From positions 1,550,001-1,614,000 of the forward strand of contig CAWHBK010000001.1 in NCBI GenBank assembly GCA_963827605.1: a stretch of 64,000 nucleotides of DNA, written 5' to 3'. The notes beneath the pieces are model-generated. The model was not told the origin of the DNA. It saw only the letters and a program-made list of their open reading frames with translations, and did not search any database. Source of the DNA: DSYU01 sp963827605 (lineage in GTDB: Bacteria; Chloroflexota; Anaerolineae; Anaerolineales; Anaerolineaceae). The stretch's first letter is position 1. Every line of letters begins with the position of its first letter. The position numbers and the translations under genes were made by a program. This document shows positions 9,181-20,381 of the stretch, in pieces.

Positions 9181-9963
9181 TTACTCGGTCAGGTCCCGGC
9201 GCACTTCGTGTAAAAAAGCGGGGGAATTTAAGCGTCTTTCGAGCAAATAGGTCAGGTAATAATTGAGCAGGCTTTCCATCTCGCGCTTGACGGCCGGCTC
9301 CAGCGGCACCCGGCTCGCCTCCTGGAAGGTGCTGCGCTGGTAATGGCGCAAGAACTTCAGGGTCGCCATGGAAACCGGGCGGGCAGTGGCGCGGGCAGAG
9401 AGCCCGTTTGCCCCGCAGCGCGGGCACAGTACCCCGCCCAGGTCGGCGTCGAAGAACTGATCTTCCGCTTTGATCGGCGTTCCGCAGCGCACGCAGTTGG
9501 TGAGATCAGGCCGGTAACCCAACAGATCCAGCAGGCGCAGCTCATAAAAACGGACTGCCGGGAAAGGGTCAGGTAACGTGGAGATGCGTTCCAGCGTATC
9601 CACCAGCAGTTGAAACAGCGGGCGGTTCTCACCATCTTCATAGGTAAACCGGTCGATCAGCTCGATTACCGTGGCAGCATAGGCCGTGCGCACCAGGTCT
9701 TCCCGGATAGGCAGGTACGCGTCCATGGTCTCAGCCTGGGTCACGATCCAGAAATCGCGCCCCGCGGCCATCATCACTTTTACGTGCGTAAAAGGCTCCA
9801 GGTGCCCGGCTTTGCGGGAGTGCAGCTTGCGCACCCCTTTGGCCACCGCGCGCAGTTTACCGGCCTCACGGCTAAACAGCACCAGCAGGCGGTCCGCTTC
9901 GCCCCAATCGGTGTGGCGCAGCACCACCACCTCGGCCCGCAGCGTTCGTTGAGATGAAGGCAT
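9181..9963 (-). CDS. recO: DNA repair protein RecO
   Basis: A 260-residue RecO, which loads RecA and anneals strands in RecF-pathway repair. The N-terminal OB-fold begins 'TLRAEVVVLRHTDWGEADRL' and continues 'LFSREAGKLRAVAKGVRK'. The central helical domain contains a zinc site: 'CVRCG' and 'CPRCG' give four cysteines. Length and motifs match the family. The gene ends against the double hairpin at 9042-9168. Its start is 6 bases from the cdd stop, so cdd and recO are probably one transcript. Confidence 0.93.
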   Translation of the reverse strand: MPSSQRTLRAEVVVLRHTDWGEADRLLVLFSREAGKLRAVAKGVRKLHSRKAGHLEPFTHVKVMMAAGRDFWIVTQAETMDAYLPIREDLVRTAYAATVIELIDRFTYEDGENRPLFQLLVDTLERISTLPDPFPAVRFYELRLLDLLGYRPDLTNCVRCGTPIKAEDQFFDADLGGVLCPRCGANGLSARATARPVSMATLKFLRHYQRSTFQEASRVPLEPAVKREMESLLNYYLTYLLERRLNSPAFLHEVRRDLTE

Positions 9964-9969
9964 GCAAAC

Positions 9970-10386
9970 TCACTTTCTGGCCAGGTCTTGCGGTAAAAAT
10001 GCTCCCGGCAGCAGCTCAGCCACGCTGAGCTCCTGAATTACCCGCCCCCCGGCATCCGCGATGATCACCAGGGTGTCCACGCCAAATTCGGCCAGCACCT
10101 GCCGGCAGGAACCACACGGCGTTCCGCCGTTTGACGTAACCACCGCGATCGCGGCAAAGTTGCGCTCGCCTTCGGAAACCGCCTTGAACACGGCCACCCG
10201 CTCCGCGCACATGGTCGTCGGGTAGGCCGCATTTTCAACGTTTACCCCGTCATATACCTTCCCCGACTCGGTCAGCAGCGCCGCCCCAACCGCATAGTTC
10301 GAGTAAGGCGCATATGCCCAGCGCCTGGCCTGCACAGCCGTCTCGACAAGCTGCTGGCGCAGTGCTTCATTCAGTCTGGTTGCCAT
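9970..10386 (-). CDS. cdd: Cytidine deaminase
   Basis: A 138-residue homotetrameric-type cytidine deaminase that converts cytidine/deoxycytidine to the uridine forms in pyrimidine salvage. The zinc/catalytic motifs are 'VNVENAAYPTTMCAERVA' (a Cys-Ala-Glu centre) and 'PCGSCRQVLAEF' (two zinc Cys). The start is the ATG of 'MATRLNEALRQQLVETAV' (10384-10386); a longer upstream frame runs into the preceding gene. The end of the preceding CBS-domain gene overlaps this start by about 20 bases, so the two are translationally close. Confidence 0.93.
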   Translation of the reverse strand: MATRLNEALRQQLVETAVQARRWAYAPYSNYAVGAALLTESGKVYDGVNVENAAYPTTMCAERVAVFKAVSEGERNFAAIAVVTSNGGTPCGSCRQVLAEFGVDTLVIIADAGGRVIQELSVAELLPGAFLPQDLARK

Positions 10387-11653
10387 TCGTTTTCTCCTCT
10401 GTTTCCGGAACCGTGGAACGGCGCAAGGCGCGCACCCGGCGGATGCGCCGCCCGCTGACCTGTTCAACGGTCAGCATGAGGTGATCGACCTCGATGGTCT
10501 CTCCGCCGACCGGTACGCGCCCAATCTGGCTATAAATGAAGCCACCCAGCGTATCGGCTACCACCTTCGGAAGATTCGTTCCCATCACGTTGTTGAAATC
10601 ATCCAGGTCAATCCGGCCGTGAAAGAGATACTCATCCTCGCCGATCTTCTCATAGAGCAGCTCTTCACTCTGATCATACTCATCGCGGATTTCGCCGACG
10701 ATCTCCTCGACAATATCTTCCAATGTTACCAGCCCGGCAATCCCTCCGTACTCATCCACCACCAGGGCCATGTGCACACTGCGCGCCTGCATCTCGCGCA
10801 GCAGCTCATCTACTTTCTTGGCCTCTGGCACAAAATAAGCCGGGCCGCAGCATGCTGCTCATGCGAGGCGACTTTCTGTCCTTGCAGATGAACGCGCAGC
10901 AGGTCTTTGGCATACAGCAACCCAACCACGTTATCAATGGTCTCTTCATATACCGGCACGCGCGAATGCCCCGAGTTGTTCGAGCGCCGTAATCGCTTCT
11001 TCGACCGAGGTACCGGTTTCCAGCGCAAAAATATCGATGCGCGGGATCATAATTTCTCGCGCCAGGGTATCGCCAAAATGGAATATCGAATAAATCATCT
11101 GGCGCTCGCCCTGCTCCAGGGTGCCTTCCGGCTGGGCATCTTCCGCCCAGGATTTCAACTCATCCTCCGTCACCGGGCTGAGGCGGTGTTCGAGCATCGC
11201 CGGTGAACCCAGCAGCAGCACATACAACGACGAGAGGGGTGAGAGCAGAAAGTCAATCGCTTGCGCCAATCCGCAGAAACGGATCGCCCACAGCTCAGCC
11301 TTCGGCAAGATCGCTCCTTCCAGGAGCAGTTCCATCAGCAGCAGTAGCAGCGCCGCCAGCGTCAGCAGCAGCAGCGCCGCCCCTATTGCAGGTGGGCCGC
11401 CGGCCAGCCGGATAAACAACCAGGCCGACACGCCCAGCAGCATAAACTGCACCACCATCTCACCAATGCGCAAAGAGGTGCGCAGGCGCGGCTTTTCTAC
11501 CAGCGCCATCATCTGGGCCACCGCCCGGGGATACTGGTCGCGCAAAGAGATTAAGTACGGCAGGCGGATATTCAACACGCTGAACCGCACTGCCGAGAGC
11601 AGCAAATCAACCAGCACAAGGATAACAAACGTATCCCAGAGCGTTTCAATCAC
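10367..11653 (-). CDS. HlyC/CorC-type membrane protein with CBS domains, frame broken
   Basis: A restored protein of about 428 residues. The N-terminal half has four hydrophobic segments (DUF21/CNNM-like region), then 'EREIMIPRIDIFALE'-type sequence starting the CBS pair, 'HSRVPVYEETIDNVVGLLYA', 'YFVPEAKKVDELLREMQ' and a C-terminal CorC/HlyC transporter-associated domain ending near 'RIRRVRALRR'. The family is linked to Mg/Co handling. Three one-base insertions break the frame: near 10975 and in 10832-10860 (two). Removing them restores the conserved motifs. No other damage is visible, so this is probably an error-containing intact gene. Confidence 0.8.
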
Positions 11654-11837
11654 GTTCTTCCACCATCCTCCTGCCGGCCTCTAGAAAACAAAAACGAGCT
11701 CTGTGCCTACCATTCAAGATCGCACAAAGCCCATATACGTTCGGAGCATTTTCCACCCGGTGTCGACAAGACCAGGCTGAGATGTAACCCACGGCAAAGC
11801 ATTGGCCTGCATACAATTCACGGTACGGGGTTAAAGG

Positions 11838-11908
11838 CTGGGGCGCCTGGGCTCGAACCAAGATCCACAGATCCAAAGTCTGGTGTGCTGCCATTGCACC
11901 ACGCCCCA
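11838..11908 (-). tRNA. tRNA-Gln (anticodon TTG)
   Basis: On the minus strand the sequence folds as a cloverleaf: it begins TGGGGCG and ends CGCCCCA plus a G discriminator. The anticodon loop is CTTTGGA with anticodon TTG, and the T loop contains TTCGAGC. It begins with U and ends with CCCCAG as usual for tRNA-Gln. The 3' CCA is not encoded. Confidence 0.92.
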
Positions 11909-11997
11909 GAGCGAAACAATACCGCCCTTTGCAGGAAGGATTTTACCCAATATCCGGTATTCTGGCAATAGGCAATGTTCTGCCAGTACAGGCAGAA

Positions 11998-13292
11998 CTA
12001 TTCCGGGGTTTCCGGCGGGAACAGCCCCAGCTTCTGGGCCTGCTCAAACGTCAGCACGCCCGGCTGGCTTTCTTCTTTGCGCTCGCTGCTGACCTCATCC
12101 CAGAAAGAATCCGGGTCTTCCAGGCGCAGCTCGCCGGTCTTTTTCTTCTTGAACAGCTCTTCAAACTTCTCCAGGCCAGGGTCCTGCCCCAGCGGGGTTT
12201 CCAGGATTTCCGTCAAAAGCTGGTCGGCTTTCAAGTCGCCGGTCCCAGTCATCTCGGCCATAATCACTTCGGGCGCGCCCGTCTCAACCGCGGTTTGAAC
12301 GCGCAGTCCCAGGGCATCCAGCGCCGCCATGATTTCGGTTTGGGCGTTGAGCGCCTCTTCAAATGCCAGGGCCAGCCGCACTGCCGCGCGCCCGGTAGGC
12401 AGCGCCAGCAGCAGCACGTATTGGCCGGTGGGAGCAATTACCAGGTCGATGGTCGTACCGCGGTAGGCCTGCACCAATGGGGTGGTCGTCTGCCCCAGCA
12501 GGTACGAGATCTTCGCCCCGGCGCTAAGCGAGGCCAGCATGGGCGATGCGAACTGGCCTTCGATGGGCAGGTCCGGCAGATTACCTGCCTGGGCAACCGT
12601 TTTTCCGCGGTCATCCAGCAGCATGGCTGAGATAGCCCCTAACGAGCCGCGCAGGCGGCTGAGCACGCCCGCCAGGCCGCTGTCAGCGGGTACTGCGGGC
12701 GGTTCGCCGGCAAGTTTGAGCCCGCCGGTACCTTTACTGGCCGCCGCCTCCGCGGCCGAGACGGGATCGCCCGGCATAATCGGCTGCCAGTTCCTTCAGA
12801 ACGGAAGCCTGGACAGCGTCTTTCGCCGTTTCCGCGGCCGTTTTTTCTACCGCGGCTGTCTTTTCGGCCACGGCTGTCTTTTCAGCCGCAAGCGCTTCCA
12901 GAATATTTTTTTCAGGCGCTTTGGCTTCGCCCAGCAGCTGATCGACGGCTTCTAGAAAATCCGGCGTCATGATCGGCTTGCGCAAAAACACATCGGCGGA
13001 TCCCTCTTCGATCTGCTTGATACAGCCGGTCCTCCGGCCGCAAACCGGTCATCAGAATCACCTTTACGTTCGGCTGGCGGACACGTATTTTGCGCATCAG
13101 ATCCAACCCGGTCATTCCCGGCAGGCGGAGATCGGTTACCAGCACATCAATTGTAAAACGCGTTGATTCGAGCAGCGCCTCTTCGGCGGATGGGACCACC
13201 GAAATCGGAATATCCGGATGCACCGTTTTTATTGCATCCTGCAGCAGCCGTGCCAGGTCAATCGCGTCATCAACAATCAAAACTCGCTTCAT
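11998..13292 (-). CDS. Response regulator with long Ala/Glu/Lys linker and roadblock-like C-terminal domain, frame broken
   Basis: The restored protein is about 430 residues. The N-terminal receiver domain starts 'MKRVLIVDDAIDLARLL', with the phospho-acceptor Asp in 'DVLVTDLRLPGMTG' and the conserved Lys in 'FLRKPI'. A linker with repeated 'AEKTA' units follows, then a domain ('LGAISAMLLDDRGKTVAQAG') resembling roadblock/LC7 or Mgl-type regulators. Two one-base insertions split it: near 13025 and near 12770; removing one base at each joins all parts. It starts about 20 bases after the restored end of the last opp ATPase with a GGAG site, so it may be co-transcribed with the transporter genes. 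Confidence 0.7.
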
Positions 13293-13312
13293 CCAAATCT
13301 CCCAAGCAGATA

Positions 13313-14297
<985 letters not shown>

Positions 14298-14305
<8 letters not shown>

Positions 14306-15372
14306 AAAGGCTTCCTCTTTCCGCAGCCACCGGGTCCGGTTGGGCTTTATCCACCTGGATGGGCGCCCTGTGTTCGCCGCTGCTTACATACAACCAGCAG
14401 CGCACATCATGGTCCGGGCCGGATCTCCACCAGTTCTGGCTCCACTTCGGTACAGATGGTCAGGCCATATTTCTCTCGCAAGCGGCAGCGCGGAGCAAAG
14501 CGGCAGCCCGGCGGCAGGTTGACCAGGTTCGGCACCGAGCCAGGGATCACATCCAGGTGTTCGGCCACCCGACCCAGAACCGGGATCGAGCCAATCAGCC
14601 CCTGGGTATACGGGTGCAGCGGGCGTTCAAACAGCTCGTTTACCTCAGCCTGCTCCACAATCCGCCCGGCGTACATCACCGCTACCCGGTCAGCCATTTC
14701 GGCAATGACCCCCAGGTCGTGGGTGATCAGGATCACCGCCGTGCCCAGCCGCGTGCGCATTTCACGGATCAGGTCCAGGATCTGGGCCTGGATGGTCACA
14801 TCCAGCGCGGTGGTCGGCTCGTCAGCGATCAACAGCTCGGGCGTCATCGCCAGGGCCATCGCGATCATCACGCGCTGTGCCTGTCCACCGGACATTTCGT
14901 GCGGGTAGGCTTTTGCCTTGCGCGCCGCGTCCGGGATACCGACCATTCCAAGCAGCTCGACCGCCCGCTGCCAGGAGGCTTCCTTGTCCTGTCCCTGGTG
15001 AATTTGCAACACTTCCGCCACCTGGTCGCCGACGTTAAAGACCGGGTTCAGGCTGGACTGCGGCTGTTGGAAGATCATCGATACGCGGTTGCCGCGTACC
15101 TTGACCATTTCATCCTCTGGAATTTTCAGCAGATCGGCGCCCCCAAAAAGGATCTCTCCTTCGATTACCTTCCCTGGAACACCCACCAGGCGCATGATCG
15201 AGAGCGAGGTAACACTCTTCCCACAGCCCGATTCCCCCACCAGGCCCAGCACCTCTCCCTGTTTGACGTAAAAATCAACACCGTCCACGGCTTTCACAAC
15301 GCCGTCTTCGGTGTAAAAGTATGTCTTGAGGTTCTTTACCTCAAGTAAAGTTTTTCTCTGGTTATCAATCAC
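14298..15372 (-). CDS. Oligopeptide ABC transporter ATP-binding protein, OppD type
   Basis: About 357 residues after repair. It has Walker A 'GESGCGKSVTSLSIM', 'SMIFQQPQSSLNP', the signature 'MSGGQAQRVMIAMAL' and Walker B 'LLIADEPTTALD', with the OppD cysteine segment 'CRFAPRCRLREKYG'. Start is GTG (15370-15372) preceded by an AAGGA-like stretch. A one-base insertion near 14412 cuts the frame; beyond it 'CWLYVSSGEHRAP' continues to a TAA that overlaps the next gene's ATG. With its downstream partner it makes a second ATPase pair for the 15.7-20.2 kb permease, or serves another permease lacking its own ATPases. Confidence 0.85.
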
Positions 15373-15448
15373 TTACCTAATCATCCTTCTAGGAAAGATA
15401 TTTCCATAATTATAACTGAAGTCGATCAAGTGATGGTGAGGAGAAACG

Positions 15449-15490
15449 GCTGGTCATTTTGCGGCGCAAATGCACTGCAAAATGACCAGC
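15449..15490. terminator. Perfect 14-bp-stem hairpin
   Basis: The arms 15449-15462 and 15477-15490 are exact reverse complements around a 14-base loop. It lies between the small membrane protein gene and the next OppD-type gene on the same strand, where a transcript end or attenuator would fit. There is no T run. Confidence 0.45.
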
Positions 15491-15511
15491 TATCTTGTGT
15501 TTCTTCCGGGT

Positions 15512-15712
15512 CTATTTGTTCTTCCGCCGGGCCGAAAGGGATATCGATCCAATAATCCCAAACATCAATCCTAAAAAGGAGGCCCCGAATGCAAAAAAGT
15601 TAAGGAAAAAGGTGGATGGCAGCAGCTGCATCACCATTAACAACGGAAGGACAAACCCGATGACTAGCAGCAGGAAACCGATACCAAGAAGGAACCGTGG
15701 GTCTCTTGCCAT
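15512..15712 (-). CDS. Small two-helix membrane protein
   Basis: A 66-residue protein with two hydrophobic segments ('FLLGIGFLLLVIGFVLPLLM' and a second 'FAFGASFLGLMFGIIGSI') and a basic tail 'SARRKNK'. It starts 2 bases from the stop of the upstream OppF-type gene, so it is the last gene of that transporter transcript. I do not recognise a family. Two-helix hairpins of this size sometimes act as accessory subunits of membrane complexes, but nothing in the sequence proves it. Confidence 0.55.
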   Translation of the reverse strand: MARDPRFLLGIGFLLLVIGFVLPLLMVMQLLPSTFFLNFFAFGASFLGLMFGIIGSISLSARRKNK

Positions 15713-15714
15713 CG

Positions 15715-16766
15715 TTACCGATACAGCCAGCAGGCCGCGCGGTGTTCTGGTTCAGGCTCAAATTCCGGCGGGACCTCCACCTCACACAGCCCGGGGATAA
15801 ATTTCGGGCAGCGCGGGTGGAACCGGCAGCCGGTCGGCGGGGAAATCAGGTTGGGCGGCTCTCCCGGTGGAACATCTTTAATGGTTTTCGCATTATTCCC
15901 ATCCGGGTCAGAGGTTGCCGCCAGAAGCGCGTGCGTGTAGGGATGCAGCGGGTTGTTCAACAGATCCGACACTTTTGCCTTTTCAACCACATTTCCGGCG
16001 TACATCACAAAGATCCGCCGCGAGAAATAGCGCACGGTCGAAAGGTCGTGGGTGATGTAGATCACCGCCAGGTTGTGCTTTTCCTGCAGGTCGCGCAGCA
16101 GTTTGAGGATTTCGACCCGCACCGAAGCATCCAGCATCGAGACCGGCTCATCCGCCACGATGAAGCTCGGGTTCAAGCAGCATGGCGCGAGCGATGACGA
16201 TGCGCTGCTGCTGCCCGCCGCTGAGCTGGTGCGGAAATTTGGGCAGGAAATCGTCGACCGGGAAGACCTTTACCTCTTCCATCGCGCGGTGGATGCGTTC
16301 CATCCGCTCCGCTCGGTTGAATGGATGCCGTTGATAATCATCGGCTCTTCCAGGATGCGCTCGACGTTCATAAACGGCGCCATCGCGCCGTACGGGTCCT
16401 GCTGGATATAGCCAACGTGGGAGCGGTATGCTTTCAGTCTCCGTGATATTCATCTCGCCGACATTCTTGCCTTCAAACAACATCTTGCCCTGCGTCGGGC
16501 GGTACAAACCCAGGATGGTCTTCATCAGGCTGGATTTTCCGCAGCCGCTTTCGCCCACAACGGCGATCGCTTCGCTGTTGTGCAGGTCAAAACTTACCCC
16601 ATCCACGGCATGAACGTAGCCCGCATGGCCAAAACCAAACTTCCTGCAGCTCAAACCAGACCCGCAGATCCTGGACGGACAGAAGAACATCATCATCCAC
16701 TGTCTTTGTTGCGACCCCAGGTTCAGGTTGGGTATCAAGGATCATTTCATCATTCGTTTGCACCAT
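15715..16766 (-). CDS. Peptide ABC transporter ATP-binding protein, OppF type, frame broken
   Basis: About 350 residues after repair. It opens with 'MVQTNDEMILDTQPEPG', then a nucleotide-binding domain: 'VHAVDGVSFDLHNSEAIAVV', Walker A 'GESGCGKSSLMKT', signature 'LSGGQQQRIVIARAM', Walker B 'FIVADEPVSMLD' and the C-terminal cysteine segment 'CRFHPRCPKFIPGLC'. Frame breaks lie near 16640, 16425, 16315 and 16175; the last turns CTGAA into CTTGAA. The start follows the upstream OppD stop by 14 bases with a GTAGGAG site. It pairs with the OppD-type gene just upstream. Confidence 0.78.
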
Positions 16767-16780
16767 GGAAAACTCCTACC

Positions 16781-17750
16781 TCACTGGTACAGCCAGCACT
16801 TCACCAGGCGGCCATCTTTGCTGAAACGTGGGCGGTTCCTGGTCGCATAGTGCCAAACCGCGCCGGGCAGCGATCCTTAAAACGGCAGCCGGTGGGCGGA
16901 TCCAGCAGGCTGGGCGGCTGGCCGACGATAAAATCCGGCTCTTTGTCGCCCCGCAGGCGGGGCACGCTGTCCATCAGCTTGCGCGAGTAGGGGTGCAGCG
17001 GTTCGATAAAGAAGCTGACTGGCGTCGCTCACTTCCACGATCTGCCCGGCATACATCACCGCCACCTTATCGGCCAGCTCGCTCGAGGTGGCGATATCGT
17101 GCGTGATCAGGATGTAGCTGATCTCCAGATCGCGTTTGAGCGCTTTCAAGCACGTTGAAGATATTGGCCTGGGTGAGCACATCCAGCGCCGAGGTCGGCT
17201 CATCCAGGATGATCAGGTCCGGCGAGGTGACCAGCGCCATGGCGATGGCGGCGCGCTGGCGCATCCCGCCGCTCAGCTCAAAGGCATAGCGGTTCAAGAA
17301 ACTCTTCCGGCACACCCACGTGCTGGAACATCTTCTTGGCCTGCTCTAACGGCATCTTTTTTGCGTAGCGCCGGTATGGATCATAAACGGCTCGGTCACC
17401 TGGTCGCCGATTTTCAGCACCGGGTTGAGCGAATTCATGGCCGCCTGCGGCACCATCGACATCATCTTCCAGCGCACATTCTTGCGGAATTCTTCATCGC
17501 TGAATACTGCATGATATCGGTGCCGTTGAGATACACCTTGCCGGAGTATTTCTGCACGTTCTTTGGGCAGCAGGCGCAGGATGGCTTTGGCCAGCGAGCT
17601 TTTCCCGCAGCCCGATTCGCCCAACGACCACCACGGCTTCGTTATGACCAAGCTCAAAATTAACCCCATCCACCGCGCGAACGCTTCCCTTTGGTGGTGC
17701 GAAAATGCAGAACCAGGTCTTCGATTTTTAACAGTGTGTTTTTCGGCCAT
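16781..17750 (-). CDS. Peptide ABC transporter ATP-binding protein, OppD type, heavily frame broken
   Basis: About 320 residues after repair. Recognisable parts are 'MAEKHTVK', Walker A 'GESGCGKSSLAKAILRLLPK', 'MMSMVPQAAMNSLNPVLKIG', signature 'LSGGMRQRAAIAMAL', Walker B 'LIILDEPTSALD', the switch 'YILITHDIAT' and an ending 'RLVKCWLYQ' with stop at 16781. About ten single-base breaks interrupt it. Those at 17149 and 17297 again change CTGAA to CTTGAA, and one near 17620 adds a G before the Walker A motif. Every core motif is present once the extra bases are dropped. Its start is 3 bases after the OppC stop. Confidence 0.75.
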
Positions 17751-17753
17751 CGG

Positions 17754-19099
17754 TTACTGCCCTCTCAATCGGGGATTGAAGACGCGGTCCATGGCATACC
17801 CAACCACGGAAAATGCCAGCCCGGTGATCATCAGCAGCGCGGATGGCTCCAGCACCCAGTAATACCAGCCCTGGAAGAGCGCCCCGTTGCGATACGAATC
17901 ATCGATGATCTTGCCCCAGGTGGGCAGGGTCGGATCGCCCAACCCAAGACCGCCAGCGAGGCCTCCAGGAACACGTAGGCGGGGATCAGCACGATAAACT
18001 GGGGGATCAGCATGGGGATCAGGCGCGGGATCATATAGGGGAAGATGATCCGCGAGCTGCTCGCCCCATAGGAGCGCGCCGCTTCAATGTAGGCCGATTC
18101 CTTGACCTGCATGAACACGCGCCCGGAAGGTTTTGATCCCTGAGCCAAAGATACTGAGCAAAATCACGCGCCCAGGATGACAGAAAATACTGCTGCGAAT
18201 AAAATGTGCCGATCATGATCAGGATGGGCAGGAAGGGCAGCACCAGGTTGATCTCGGTGATGCGCTGGATCAGCTGGTCCACCCAGCCGCCAAACCAGGT
18301 GCTGACCCCGGCGATGATCAACTGCGACAGCGAGGTGCCCACCGCCGCCAGCAGGCCAAAAGCCAGCGCGATCGGGCGTGCCCCACAGCAGGGCGATCCC
18401 CAGATCGCGGCGCAGATGGTCGGTGCCGGCCCAACCGGCCAGCTTTCCATACACCACCATTTCCGCCGGATAGGTCGGCATCTTTATCAAAGGTTACCCC
18501 TTCGATCATCAGCTGGTATTTGCCTTTCACCGGGGCTGGGTCTTTATACTTCGGATCGGCAAACAGGCCAATTGAGGCAACTACGCCGCTCAGCTTGCGG
18601 GTCAGCTTTTGATCCTGGTTAGACCCGGTAGGTCATCTTGCGTTGCAGCGCGAAATTGCCCAGGCGGATTTCTTCGCCATCCGGGTTAACCCAGGTCAGC
18701 CCCACAAAAGGTGCTTTCTTGTCATAATTTCGATGTGAAATAAATGGCGAAATCATCCGGAAAGCCGTCATACGTGTAATTCAATCGGGATGGTGTAATT
18801 GATGGTTTGTGACTCAGCGCCCGCGCTTTCGACGGTTTTGGTCACCGATTTGTCTTCGGTGTTGATGTCGATCGTTTCAGGCAGCTTGTTTTTTCGGAAC
18901 CAGTTGTACCAGACCGGCGCAGCGGTCTTCGGGTTTTTATACCAATCACTTTCACTCCCCCGCCAGAGCGCAGATCGCCTGGCTGTATGGAATGGTGATG
19001 ACCGTATAGATGGAGATGGCAACCAGGATCAAAATGATGATCACACCCGCTACAGCGGTCGGGTACTTGGAAGATTTCTCTGAGTGCTTTGAGGTTCAT
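17754..19099 (-). CDS. Peptide ABC permease, OppC type, with large extracytoplasmic insert, frame broken
   Basis: About 440 residues after repair, much longer than a usual 290-340 residue OppC. After the first helix ('GVIIILILVAISIYTVITIP') comes a soluble stretch of about 190 residues ('WYKNPKTAAPVWYNWFRKNK', then 'GLTWVNPDGEEIRLGN'). The typical permease core follows: 'GIALLWGTPIALAFGLLAAV' and the EAA-type loop 'YIEAARSYGASSSRIIFPYM', ending 'DRVFNPRLRGQ'. The insert lies outside the membrane between helices 1 and 2. About ten one-base breaks occur from 17942 to 19070. It is separated from oppB by two bases. Confidence 0.75.
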
Positions 19100-19101
19100 A
19101 A

Positions 19102-20250
19102 TTATTGACCGGCTCCCCCACCACCAATTTTTACGCGCGGGTCAACCAGGGCATAAACAATGTCCAGTAAGAAGACAGTAATCGCTAACAGGTAGGAAAA
19201 AATCACGGTCTCTCCTACGATCACCGGGGTATCGAACAGGCCGACCGCCTGGTAAAGCGCGCGCCCCAGGCCGGGCCAGTTGAAAGATCGTCTCAAAAAT
19301 GGGCGCACCCGTCCAGGAACCAATCACCAGCAACGCAAAGCTGGTGATGATGGTGGGCAGGGTGGGCCGCAGGATATACTTGTTATTGATATCCCGCGCG
19401 GGTAAGCCCTTGGCCTTGGCCATTTCCACGTAATCTTCACTGGAATAAATCAGGAAAAACGTCCGCCAGGAGAAGATGCTCAGGAAAATCTGGCTGAGCG
19501 TATAAGCCATCACCGGCAGAATCATGTGCTTCAGCAGGCTAAGAAAGTACCCCATGCGGTAGGCGGCGGCGGCGAATCCACCATGCCGCCAAACGGCAGC
19601 ACCCGCAAAACCGACGCAAACAGCAGGATCAAAAAGATCCCATAGAACCAGCCCGGCGCCGAAGACAGCGGCGTGAGCGCCACAATGATTTTATCGAAGA
19701 AGCTGCCGTAGTGCCGGGATAGAAGCAGTGCGGCCATCAAAGCCGTAATAAACAGGATAATATCCGAAGTGGCGAACAGCAGCAGGGTGGGTGGCAGGCG
19801 TTCCAGGATGATCAGGCGCACCTGGTTCGACCCGGAGTTGCTGGTCATATTCAGCGCGCGGCCCAGGTTCAGCGTAACCGCATCCTTCAGGAAAGCAAAA
19901 CTGCGCACGATAAAGGGCTTGTCCATCCCGTATCGCCGGACGTAATTCTGAATCGTCTCATCCCGGAGCTTGGTACGCTGTTCTTCGTTCAGCTTGCGCA
20001 CGGCAGGGTCACTGGCCATGCGCTGATTGACGTCTTCGCGGATCTGGGCTAACCGAATCGTATCTACATAGCCACCCATATTGGCGATCAGAATGGTCAG
20101 GTAGAGGCCGATTAGGACGGTGACCGTAAGCGATAATATCCGGATAATCGTATACCTGGCTACCCTGGAAAATGTGCTGGTTCCGCCTTTCTTCCTGGCC
20201 TCTTCTTTTATGGGTGTCTGGGCAGGTATAGGTGCACTCACCTCAGCCAT
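19102..20250 (-). CDS. Peptide ABC permease, OppB type, two frame breaks
   Basis: About 382 residues after repair. The N-terminus 'TFSRVARYTIIRILSLTVTV' leads into the first helix; an extracytoplasmic stretch of about 80 residues follows, then helices and the EAA loop 'YVEMAKAKGLPARDINNKYI', then 'FNWPGLGRALYQAVGLFDTP' and the ending 'IVYALVDPRVKIGGG'. Breaks are near 19557, in a CCG repeat, and near 19284, where TTC reads TTTC. It is the first permease gene after the 872-residue binding protein, with 131 bases between them. Confidence 0.8.
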
Positions 20251-20381
20251 AATTTCTACTCTCTTTCGTGCAAATGATGGGTTACGACAAATATCGTATC
20301 AACATGCCTTTGAAAACTTACCCGCCAGGGGCGGGAAGCCCCTCCCCTGGCGGGTAATACTAATCAGACATGCGAGTCAGC

